64,000 nt of DNA from assembly GCF_000715075.1 (NCBI RefSeq), contig NC_134089.1, positions 70,414,697 to 70,478,696 of the forward strand, in the 5' to 3' direction. Made by a program: the position numbers and the translations under genes. The notes beneath the pieces are model-generated. The model was not told the DNA's origin, made no database searches, and worked only from the letters and a program-made list of their open reading frames with translations. Of this stretch, positions 21,671 through 30,761 are shown in pieces (position 1 is the first letter of the stretch; each line of letters starts with the position of its first letter). This DNA comes from Nicotiana tabacum. Lineage: Eukaryota; Streptophyta; Magnoliopsida; Solanales; Solanaceae.

Positions 21671-23777
21671 GCTGGACAGACAGTTGAAAGGGCAGAATTT
21701 TTTGAGTGAGAAAAAAGAGAGAATTTTTGAGTGAGAAAGAGAGAATTTTAAAAGAGGAAAAAGAAACAGAAAAGGAACAAAAGAGCATTCACACACACAC
21801 ACAGATATACAACAACAGAAAAACAGAAATCAGAAACAAACTGAATTTGAAACTGAACTGAAAAAAAAAACTGAAATCTGAAATGTTGTTCTTTTGTTGA
21901 ATTTGTTCAACTTTATGTGATTCCACTGTTCAGTTAAAATCTGAAGTGTCTTTCAAAGTATCTTACTGTGAATCTGGGCTCTTCGAATCCTATTCTTGAT
22001 CAGATTTACTGTGTTATCAGTATATTCTACTGAATTTGTTACTGCTGTAACTGCTGAAACTTACTTCTTCTACCTCCATTTTCAGGCATATGTCTTTTAA
22101 GTTTTAAGTCGGAAAGAGATTTCAGCATGACCCGTCAATGAAGCTTGAATTGAAATGTTATTTTCCAATTGTCCAAGTTCATTAGTTCTAATTTTATTTT
22201 TATGTTAGTTAACTAATAGTGAATTCAATTTGATAGCTATGAGTTAAATTGTCTTATTTTGAAATTCATATAAAGTTTCGTAATAATGTTAGCTATTCCG
22301 AAATCTCATTGGTATAGATATACGTGAATTGTCAAAACAGGGAGTGAGGCATAAAAATGGGCCATTGATTACATCCCATAATACCATTAGTTGAATGTAA
22401 TGATTAAGAAGTTACATTAGTTGAATATTTTGTGACAAATATGATTTTTTGTTTAGGTTGGTATAAGTTATTATATGGTATGATGACAGGTATAATCATA
22501 TGAGTAAAGTAAGTTGGTATAGCTCATCATGATGTTAAAACGTTATGAATATTTACGCCAAATAGTTAGGTTATATGTAAGGTAACTTTGTTGAATTAAC
22601 TTGCATAATAACGCCTTTTCTATAAATTTGATGCTTATCTACTTTCCTAAAATAAAGTGACCAAATAATTAGGTCTATTAAGATTAAAACGAGCATGTGA
22701 GAATAAGTTGATTTGTATATACACAAATGGCAACTTCTTAAATCAATGGTAATAAAAAATAGAATTTGCATTAAATAATCATGAAAATTCCCGGAAAATA
22801 TTTCCTTCCTTTATGAATCATTTATTTTTGGTTTCAAATGCAATTTATTCTTTGGCATATATATATGTCACATTTGTTTTAAAGTTAGTATTAATCATAT
22901 TTTTATTCTGTCCTTTGACTTTGAATAATTGGAATGAATATGATTTATATTCGGAAATTATAGTCAATGGTCAATATTTAATAAATTGTGGTTTACTTTC
23001 CAAAGTTTAAAGAATATCTTAAAACAAGATTTTTCGTGATATAACAAACATTTTTTTTAAAAGATTCCTTAATATCATTGCAAATATTTTTGCGCAATTA
23101 GGGATACGTTCGCGTACCCTGATTATATTTTAGAAGCAAAAATTCGGATTATGCGTACGCGCAATTTCGAACAAATATTTAGTAAAAGGATTTTTCTAAA
23201 AGCATTAAATCAATTTCATAAAAACCCAATATGTATGGTTCACCATTTAAGAAAAAAAATAATAAATATTCTTGATTCAACACAATTTCGAAAAAATGTG
23301 CTTAATAAATATAATATCAAAAAATTATTGTGTACACGTACGCGTGACACAATTCCGCATTTTTAAATTTGTAACACGAATATACGTACGCGTAATTCGA
23401 TTCGAAGAAGGGTCCTTAATCACGATAAGTATAAGCGGTAGCAAAATCAGATAACATCAATATATTTAATAAAATCAAGATGATTAAGCCAATAATAAAA
23501 ACAGTTAAGCGACCGTGCTAGAACCACGGAATTCGGAAATGCCTAACACCTTCTTCCGGATTAACAGAATTCCTTACTCAGGATTTTTGGTTCGCAGAAA
23601 AATAAACAGAGTCATATTCTCCTCGATTCAGGGATTATAATTGGTGACTTGGGACGCCTCAAAATTCCCAGGTGGCGACTCTGAAACAAATAAACAAATT
23701 CCGTTTCGACTGTCCTTTAATTGGAGAAAACTCCCCACGCGCCCCGCGGGCGCGGGAAAAAGGAGGTGCGACAGCTC

Positions 23778-23795
23778 TGGCGACTCTGCTGGGGA
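23778..23795 (+). other. Ogre primer-binding site
   Basis: TGGCGACTCTGCTGGGGA starts 4 nt after the LTR end. This is the TGGCGACTC..TGGGGA type of site found in Ogre/Tat elements, generally attributed to tRNA-Arg. The tRNA identity is from family knowledge, not tested here. Confidence 0.8.
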
Positions 23796-24536
23796 CAAAA
23801 GTGTTATCTTAACCCAGAACCATTGGTTCAGGGTTTAAAGAATTCGAGCTTAAAATATCTGTTTTATTGGCTTTACTTACTATATAATTTTCAACTGTTT
23901 ATATGCTAATATGCCAAATGTTTTTTTTTACCGCTTTAATATTATTTGAATTGTGAATATATACAACTGCTACGAAACCCCCTTCTTTCTGAGTCTTCTG
24001 AATTTATGGTGTACACGTGCGCGTGACCCACCTTTCTGTTAAAGTCATACCAAATAAGACGGAGTTGGGACAAGTAACTAGGCCGGGCAGACTTTCGTGC
24101 TCCCTGTACGTTACCCCCACTTCGTCTCAAACTGTCCGTTTGGGTAAGCCAGGTTTAGAACAATCAACCTAAGGTTTTACACTTAGAATAACTCAGCCAT
24201 GTACCGGATCCCTAGTAGGAACGAATATTTGCATCATATGCATTTGCCCTTGGAGACTCAACACAGGGGTTGGGTCTGTCTAGGACAGGTGAACCAAAAA
24301 ATTAAAAGACCATCATGATGCATCCTACTTGCTACTTGTGCATTCATTTGCCTCGAACATGCTTGTTGACCAGTTTAAATAAAATCATGGTAAGAAGCAA
24401 GGAATAAAATGGGTTGCCTTAAAATTTTCGAAAAAATATAGTTTTAATTTTTTTTTTAAAAAAAATAAAAGAAAAAATTTCGAAAATGATTTTAGTATAA
24501 ATTTTGACTTTATTAAAATTAAATTTCAGATACAAA
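23796..24536 (+). other. Ogre leader between primer-binding site and ORF1
   Basis: No coding region. It contains CAGAACCATTGGTTCAGGG (a short hairpin), another CACGTGCGCGTGACC motif like those in the LTR, and an AT-rich run with TTTAAATTTCAG just before the ORF1 start. The last could be a splice acceptor. Packaging signals would be expected here but cannot be identified. Confidence 0.6.
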
Positions 24537-26609
24537 ATGAGCACTACACAAAGCCCCTCATCCACAAGTACGGAGGAATTTTTATGTCAGCTTCAAATGT
24601 GGTGGTATGATTTGGGCGAAGACAGTCAAAAATGGGTCGTCAAGCATTTGGGAAATCTCACGGACATTATGAAAGTTGAGCCTCGGGATGATCTGATTAC
24701 GGCATTAGTAACTTTCTGGGACCCTGTTCACAATGTGTTCCGTTTCTCTAACTTCGAGCTTACTCCTACATTAGAGGAGGTAGCTGGCTATGTTGGTTTT
24801 GACGGAAGTTTAAGAAATCAAAGCTTGATATTCACAAAAGCTCCTTCAATACATCGATTCTTCGGTCTTCTGAACATCAGCAGTCAAATTAGGAAAAGCA
24901 ATGTCATCAATGGATGTTGTTCCTTCAACTTTTTGTATTCCAGATTTGGAAAGTCAGATGGGTTCGAAATTCATGAGAAAGGCCTTACTAATAAGCAAAA
25001 CAAAGACACTTGGCAGATACACCGACGATTTGCTTTCATGGTGGCTTTTCTAGGAGTCATGGTCTTCCCAAATAAAGAGCGAACAATTGATATTCGCACC
25101 GCAAAAATTGTGCAAATCCTCACCACTAAAGAAAATCACACCCTTGTCCCCATCATTCTGTCAGATATTTATCGGGCTTTGACTTTATGCAAATCAGGGG
25201 CGAATGTTTTCGAAGGATGCAAAATTTTGTTGCAAATGTGGGTGATTGAACATCTCCAACAACAACCCAAGATCATACAGTATGGGTCGAACAGAGCTAA
25301 TTGCATCGAGAGCTATGAGGAAAGAACAAAAAATTACCAAGCTCCAGAAGGGATAGAAGCATGGGTATCTCATCTAAAGGCTTTAACGGCAAATCAAATT
25401 GAATGGACTCTGGGATGGCTCCCGATGAGAGAAGTAATACATATGTCAACCTCAAATAGTTATCTACTACTATTGGGATTGAGAAGCATTCAGCCATATG
25501 CACCACTAAGAGTCCTAAGGCAACTAGGGAGATATCAAATAGTTCCTGATGAGGAAGATTTGAGTATGCAAGTAATCGAATTACACCCAGAAGCCACTAT
25601 TCCCGAAGCTCTACTTCAGCAGATGTGGAATGGGTGCAGATACTTGAAAAGTGATACTCAAGTCCTAGACGCTACCAAGGGTGAGATAAATCCTGGATAT
25701 GCAAGGTGGTTCGAAAAGCGGTCCCGCGTGGATGATGCACCGGAACCTGAGCTAAAAAGGCCAACAAAAAGACCCCATGTTCAAAATTTCAATGATAAAA
25801 TCCAAGAGCGGTTAATCTGGGGAGAAAAAGAAAAAGGGTACAAAGCCACTATCCATGCCCTAAAAGAAAATCTAAGAAGCCTCAGTTTGGAGAAAGATTT
25901 GCAAGAACAAGAAGCCAAAGGCGAGAAAAAGAGTCTAGCTTGTGAGAATGAAAATCTTCATGCTCGATTCCAAAAAATGAAAAGAGTCTCTGAAACGCCA
26001 AAGAGAAGCTGGAAAGATCAAAAAACCATCGCCAATCTCTTCGAAAAAATGCAAGATTTTGACTCCATTCTTGCCGAAAACGAAAGGGCATTGAGCAAAG
26101 CAAAAGAAAGGATCCAACAATTAAATGAAGAAGCCAGATCTAACAAGGAACGCCAGGATAGGCAATCCGAAAAAGACAAGGCTCAATTCAAGAAGGAAAA
26201 AGACTATTGGATGCGATCAGAAGACCAGCTTCGTACACAACTAGAAGAGGCAAGAAGATGCAACAGAGAATACCAACAAGCAGACCTCGACAGGGAAAGA
26301 TCACAAGCAAGATTAGAGCAGGCCAGACTCCGAGCTCTATTAGAATCAGCTTTAGATCGTGAAAACCGTGTCAGAGACATAGCCACCACTCGTCAGCAGC
26401 AATTGCAAGACCAAGACCAACGTCTCCAAGGTTTCAGGGCACAAGTCCACGACTTGGCAGTCTTCACATCTCAAAGTTATGTAAACTGCCAAGGAATGGA
26501 TTGTGAAAGGTTTACAGAGCATGCGCCCACTCTTGCTCGTCATCTAGCAATAGAGTTGGAAAGGATGTATCGTACGCTGGGAGGCCATCCAGGTCAAGCC
26601 CCACATTGA
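24537..26609 (+). CDS. Ogre ORF1 protein (PMD-like / DUF7745-type N-terminal domain plus coiled coil)
   Basis: Intact frame of 690 codons. I choose the ATG at 24537 (MSTTQSPSS), the first in the frame. Residues about 15-300 form a globular domain beginning FLCQLQMWWYDLGEDSQKWV. Residues 50-80 (DDLITALVTFWDPVHNVFRF, then LTPTLEEVAGYVGF) resemble the PMD core of the surrounding MULE gene. Later come DTWQIHRRFAFMVAFLGVMV and ILSDIYRALTLCKSGANVF. From about residue 420 the protein is Glu/Lys/Gln/Arg-rich with long heptad-like stretches, i.e. coiled coil. This is the extra ORF upstream of gag typical of Ogre; its function is not established. Its retention as an open frame while pro carries a stop is notable. 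Codons here are similar to the rest of the element. Confidence 0.85.
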   Translation: MSTTQSPSSTSTEEFLCQLQMWWYDLGEDSQKWVVKHLGNLTDIMKVEPRDDLITALVTFWDPVHNVFRFSNFELTPTLEEVAGYVGFDGSLRNQSLIFTKAPSIHRFFGLLNISSQIRKSNVINGCCSFNFLYSRFGKSDGFEIHEKGLTNKQNKDTWQIHRRFAFMVAFLGVMVFPNKERTIDIRTAKIVQILTTKENHTLVPIILSDIYRALTLCKSGANVFEGCKILLQMWVIEHLQQQPKIIQYGSNRANCIESYEERTKNYQAPEGIEAWVSHLKALTANQIEWTLGWLPMREVIHMSTSNSYLLLLGLRSIQPYAPLRVLRQLGRYQIVPDEEDLSMQVIELHPEATIPEALLQQMWNGCRYLKSDTQVLDATKGEINPGYARWFEKRSRVDDAPEPELKRPTKRPHVQNFNDKIQERLIWGEKEKGYKATIHALKENLRSLSLEKDLQEQEAKGEKKSLACENENLHARFQKMKRVSETPKRSWKDQKTIANLFEKMQDFDSILAENERALSKAKERIQQLNEEARSNKERQDRQSEKDKAQFKKEKDYWMRSEDQLRTQLEEARRCNREYQQADLDRERSQARLEQARLRALLESALDRENRVRDIATTRQQQLQDQDQRLQGFRAQVHDLAVFTSQSYVNCQGMDCERFTEHAPTLARHLAIELERMYRTLGGHPGQAPH

Positions 26610-27110
26610 GCAGATAGTCCAATATTAGAGAACAAAAGTGGAAAGTGGGGCATTTTGTGAGATGTTATGAATTGTATCTTTTATTCTGATTTAAGTGTGT
26701 GTGTTTCAAGCTATTTTCTTAAAGTTTTCGAATGTAATTCCATCTTTGTGTAATAAATAAACATGATTGACTTTGGTCCGAACTACGCAAGGTCTGATTC
26801 ATGTTTGACATAATACATAGGCAATCTCTAAGAGTCGATCACCACGATAAAGATATCTGTAATAAATAAAAGTGAATAACAATAAAAAAAAATTCAAAAG
26901 CTGGGACGATACAAGCAACCGAGCGAATGCATAATAGAAAGGGATTATTTGTCTAGGAGCATTGCATCTCAACGTGTGATTATATATGTGTTAAACTCTC
27001 GAAACTAACAAGTTTGTCCATTTTCAGAATTCAACCAGTTAGTTTCTCTAAAGAGTATACTGGCATATTATCACTATCACACAAGATCAAAAGGACCAAT
27101 ACCCAAAAGT
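26610..27110 (+). other. Ogre spacer between ORF1 and gag
   Basis: No coding region seen. The motif GAACTACGCAAGGTCTGATTC followed by ACATAGGCAATC (26779-26830) is a version of a motif that recurs twice in the 3' region (34419, 36748). ATAAATAAACATGATTG near 26751 could serve as a polyadenylation signal for ORF1 RNA. Confidence 0.6.
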
Positions 27111-29894
27111 ATGTCTATCCCAGATGTTGACACAAGTATGGAGATAGAAGAGATGGATGTCGGGAAAATGAAAGAAGAAATGCTTAAGCTCAAACAGCAA
27201 ATGGCAGAAATGTATCAAGCTTGGTCTACAGGACAGTTGCCCCCATCTTACCCAAATAACCCTGCTCCATCAATAATCCAAACTCAGGATAATATCACCA
27301 CTGAATTATCCCCAAGTTTCCCCATTTATCAGCACTACCGAGGCACCACCTCTCAGACACCACAGTCTCCACCTCCAAAACCAGTTCCGTACCTTCCTCC
27401 ACCTATGACTCCTGTTTTTGTAGCACCTCCCCCTGCTACATTCCACAAATCTCCTAGTGAGCCTACATTTCAGGCCCAAGACAACCAATATTACCCCCCG
27501 GAGCCCACCTTCAAAGCCTCCGAAATCAATTCACCTGCTCCTCAGTTTGATCTCCCAACCGAAATTAACAAGCCAGCCAAAAATGCTGAACAAGAAGAGA
27601 TGTTCAGGAAGGTCAAAAGTCTAGAACAGTCGTTCCGAGACATGCGAGGATTAGGTGGGCAAGTCAGTGTAGCCCACAAAGATTTATGCTTATTCCCTAA
27701 TGTACAATTGCCATTTGGCTTCAAGATGCCCAAATTTGACCTATACAGCGGGCACGGCGACCCAGTAGCCCACCTAAGGGGTTTCTGTAGCAAGATGCGA
27801 GGAGCTGGGGGAAAGGATGAATTATTGATGGCTTACTTCAGTCAAAGTCTAAGCGGATCAGCTTTGGAGTGGTATACACGCCAAGACCATGGAAGATGGT
27901 ACACCTGGGATGACCTGGCACAGGCATTCGCATACCATTTCCAATACAATCTGGAAATCATCCCAGATCGATTATCTTTGACCAAATTTGAGAAGAAACA
28001 CAATGAAAGTTTCAGAGAGTATGGTTTTCGGTGGAGAGAACAGGCGGCAAGAGTGGATCCTCCTATGAAGGAGAGCGAAATGGTAGACTACTTCCTCCAA
28101 GCCTTGGAACCAACTTACTACGCCCACTTGGTTTCAGCGGTTGGAAAATCATTCAATGAGGTAGTGAAGATGGGAGGTATGGTAGAAGAAGGCCTCAAGA
28201 CAAACAAAATCATGAGCTATTCAGCAATTAAAGCAACTACTCAAGCTATTCAAGGCGGGGTAGGAGGAATCGGAAGAAAGAAGAGGGAGGAAGCAACCGT
28301 AGTTGATTCAGGAATTTGGCCAGGATCCAGGGGTTCACCGCTTTACTATAATCAGCAACGACCTCGCCAATCAGCTTACCACCATGATTCATCCCAACAT
28401 TACTATCACCCTTCAGAGCCTCATTTCGCCATTAACCACGCTCAAGCATACAATCAGCCACCTGTTCACACCAATTGGCGTGCTCCTGTCACACCAAATA
28501 CCTACCCCCGAGCTTATCCCGGACCAGGTTTCAGGCCTAGACCAGCATTCAGGGGAGAAAGGGAACAGAAAAAGAAAACTTACACTCCATTGGGAGAGTC
28601 TTACACTAGTCTGTTCCACAGGCTAAGACAGTTAGACATGTTGAGACCAATACAATCCAAGCTACCCAATCCTCCACCAAAGAATCTGGATTACACAATT
28701 AGCTGTGAATATTGCTCCGGTACACCAGGCCATGATACAGAGAAATGTTGGCATTTGAAAAATGCAATACAAGAGCTGATTGATACTAATAAAATCGAGG
28801 TTCAAACCCCCGAAGCTCCAAATATCAATAGAAATCCAATGCCAGCCCATCAAGAGGCTAATATGATAGAAATCATACAAGCTGATGGGGAGACAAAGAA
28901 GCCATCGCAAACTGTCATGATGATCAAGTCTCATGAAACCAAGCCAGATAAGCAGTTAATAGAGGAGAAGCCGGTGTCTAAGCATAACAAGAATGGTGGT
29001 GAACCGTCTATGATAGTCGATGAGGGATCATCGAACAAAGTTGCCGCAAAACAAGAGAGGACAAAGGTGATAGTACCAGGGGTTGCTAACAAACCCGTCG
29101 TAATTGTGGAAGGAGCACGTACATATCGGGTTGTTATTGCACCTGTAATTCAGCTGCCAATCATCAACAACAAAGCCATCCCATGGAATTATGAACGGGT
29201 GACCGTAATGTACAAAGGCAAAGAAATCAAGGAAGAAGTGTGTGAGGTACAAGGTTTGACTCGATCGGGAAGATGTTTTACTCCTGAAGAGTTGAGAAAA
29301 ACTAAAAACAATCCAATGCCCACGAAGAAAGCTGTGACGGAAGAAGAGGCGGAGGAGTTTTTAAGAAAAATGAAGCTCCATGATTATTCTGTTGTGGATC
29401 AATTAAAGAAGACCCCCGCTCAAATTTCATTGTTATCATTACTGATCCATTCAGAGGAACACCGTCTGGCATTGATGAAAATCCTGAATGAAGCTCATGT
29501 TCCTAAAAAGATCTCTGTAAATCATTTGGGCAAAATAGCCAACAGAATCTTTGAGACGAACAGGATTACATTTGCTGATGATGAATTACCTGTGGAAGGT
29601 ACCGAGCACAACAGAGCTCTTTACCTCACCGTGAAATGTGAAAACTCCGTAGTAACCCGAGTATTGGTCGACAATGGGTCCAGTGCAAACATATGCCCTC
29701 TCTCCACTTTAAACAAATTAAAAATTAAAGAGGAGAGGATTCAAAAGAACAGTATCTGCGTACGAGGATTTGACGGTGGAAGTAAAGATTCATTTGGCGA
29801 CATAGTGTTGGAACTAACTATAGGGCCAGTTGAATTCACAATGGAATTCCAAGTTTTGGACATGACTGTTTCTTACAACTTGTTGTTGGGTTGA
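27111..29894 (+). CDS. Ogre Gag-Pro polyprotein (ends at a premature TGA in protease)
   Basis: Starts at the ATG 27111 (MSIPDVDTSMEIEEM) and runs 927 codons. Order: short coiled region; Pro-rich linker (residues 45-150); Retrotrans_gag capsid core (FKMPKFDLYSGHGDPVAHLR, then GSALEWYTRQDHGRWYTWDD, residues ~200-340); Tyr/His/Pro-rich linker; a CCHC knuckle (CEYCSGTPGHDTEKC, ~531-545); aspartic protease with VDNGSSANICPLSTL (~853). The frame stops at TGA (29892-29894) after NLLLG, where relatives read an Arg codon before PWIH. A CGA-to-TGA change at a CpG is the simplest explanation. The reading frame continues afterwards, so this is likely a point mutation rather than the natural end. Gag forms particles and Pro matures them. 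Confidence 0.88.
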   Translation: MSIPDVDTSMEIEEMDVGKMKEEMLKLKQQMAEMYQAWSTGQLPPSYPNNPAPSIIQTQDNITTELSPSFPIYQHYRGTTSQTPQSPPPKPVPYLPPPMTPVFVAPPPATFHKSPSEPTFQAQDNQYYPPEPTFKASEINSPAPQFDLPTEINKPAKNAEQEEMFRKVKSLEQSFRDMRGLGGQVSVAHKDLCLFPNVQLPFGFKMPKFDLYSGHGDPVAHLRGFCSKMRGAGGKDELLMAYFSQSLSGSALEWYTRQDHGRWYTWDDLAQAFAYHFQYNLEIIPDRLSLTKFEKKHNESFREYGFRWREQAARVDPPMKESEMVDYFLQALEPTYYAHLVSAVGKSFNEVVKMGGMVEEGLKTNKIMSYSAIKATTQAIQGGVGGIGRKKREEATVVDSGIWPGSRGSPLYYNQQRPRQSAYHHDSSQHYYHPSEPHFAINHAQAYNQPPVHTNWRAPVTPNTYPRAYPGPGFRPRPAFRGEREQKKKTYTPLGESYTSLFHRLRQLDMLRPIQSKLPNPPPKNLDYTISCEYCSGTPGHDTEKCWHLKNAIQELIDTNKIEVQTPEAPNINRNPMPAHQEANMIEIIQADGETKKPSQTVMMIKSHETKPDKQLIEEKPVSKHNKNGGEPSMIVDEGSSNKVAAKQERTKVIVPGVANKPVVIVEGARTYRVVIAPVIQLPIINNKAIPWNYERVTVMYKGKEIKEEVCEVQGLTRSGRCFTPEELRKTKNNPMPTKKAVTEEEAEEFLRKMKLHDYSVVDQLKKTPAQISLLSLLIHSEEHRLALMKILNEAHVPKKISVNHLGKIANRIFETNRITFADDELPVEGTEHNRALYLTVKCENSVVTRVLVDNGSSANICPLSTLNKLKIKEERIQKNSICVRGFDGGSKDSFGDIVLELTIGPVEFTMEFQVLDMTVSYNLLLG

Positions 29895-30576
29895 CCATGG
29901 ATCCATACTGCTAAAGCAGTCCCGTCAACATTACATCAGGTTGTCAAGTTTGAATGGGACCATCAAGAAATAGTCGTGCATGGAGAAGAAAATTTAAATG
30001 CTCACAACAGCACCATTGTACCAGTCGAGGGAGCAGAAATTGACCAAGGACCATGGGTATACCAAGTGTCAGACACAGTGTCGGTAGAGAAAATTCCAGA
30101 AGGAAAATACCTTGCGAATCCAAAGGTATCCTCTACATCAGTCATGGTAGCTTATGAAATGCTGAAGAATGGCTTTATACCCGGCAAAGGTCTGGGCTTA
30201 TCTTTGCAAGGAATTGTACAACCAGTATCTCTCCCCGAGAACTGGGAACATTCGGTTTAGGATTCACACCAACCGCCAATGACGTGATGAGAGCCAGGAA
30301 GTTGAAACACCAAGCATGGGTTCTTCCAAAACCAGTACCACAGCTGTTGAAGTCTTTTGTCAAGACCGGTGCTAAAAATCGCCCGATAACAACAATTCCT
30401 AAATCCCAGGTCAATCCTGAGGAGGAATAATTTGAAAGGTTCGAGAAATTGTTTAGTGATGTAAATATGCTGGAAGACGGAGAAGGGTGTAGCAACGCAG
30501 AAGTTCAATTCGTTGGACCAAAAACAAAGCTCAATAATTGGAAAGCCACTCCTCTCCCAATTCGAAAGGAGTCTTG
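29895..30576 (+). pseudogene. Ogre protease C-terminus and G-patch-like segment up to the intron
   Basis: The frame goes on after the TGA with PWIHTAKAVPSTLHQVVKFE and HQEIVVHGEEN, the normal protease tail. Then MLKNGFIPGKGLGLSLQGIV resembles the Gly-rich G-patch found after the protease in several Tat/Ogre elements, a putative nucleic-acid-binding module. A frameshift near 30250 (GLGFTPTANDVM is in another frame) and a TAA at 30428 damage it. The last codons, PLPIRKES, run into the splice donor TTG|GTAG at 30576/30577. Confidence 0.78.
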
Positions 30577-30761
30577 GTAGTTTATTTTGATTTTTTTTTC
30601 CAGTTTGTTTGGGATATTTCAGGGTTGTAATCCCAAAATTTATCTTACAGTTGGTTTGAAGCGTGCAAAACCTTGTTATTTTTCATTATCCAATAAAAAG
30701 CAGTTTCCTTTTTATTATCATTCCTAATAGCTTTCTTTTCTTTTTCTTCTTTTTTGTACAG
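30577..30761 (+). other. Putative Ogre intron (185 bp)
   Basis: The donor GGTAGTTT (GT at 30577) and acceptor TTTTTTGTACAG (AG at 30760-30761) enclose a T-rich sequence with in-frame stops. Joining the flanks keeps the frame: a split TG|T codon leads to CSFYAGSSDM at the start of pol. Ogre elements are known to carry an intron between pro and RT, so the position matches the family. Splicing itself is inferred. Confidence 0.72.

Larger units (their letters stand above)
19337..23773 (+). repeat. Ogre 5' LTR (4437 bp)
   Basis: Termini are TGTGAGCACG..GTGCGACA. Features visible: a hairpin at 19775-19808, two near-palindromes around GACGT/GACAT (19870-19889, 20003-20024), a TATA box at 20090, a perfect 21-bp-stem hairpin at 20669-20714, a second TATA box in a palindrome at 21655-21670, a CA repeat at 21790, and a cluster of ACGTACGCGT-like motifs near 23100-23400. 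Open frames in it are duplicated in the 3' LTR and resemble no known protein. The LTR supplies the promoter and polyadenylation signals. Confidence 0.93.

Noticed and set aside
23641..23909. Frames spanning the 5' LTR end and primer-binding site
   Set aside because: They cross the LTR boundary and have no recognisable content.
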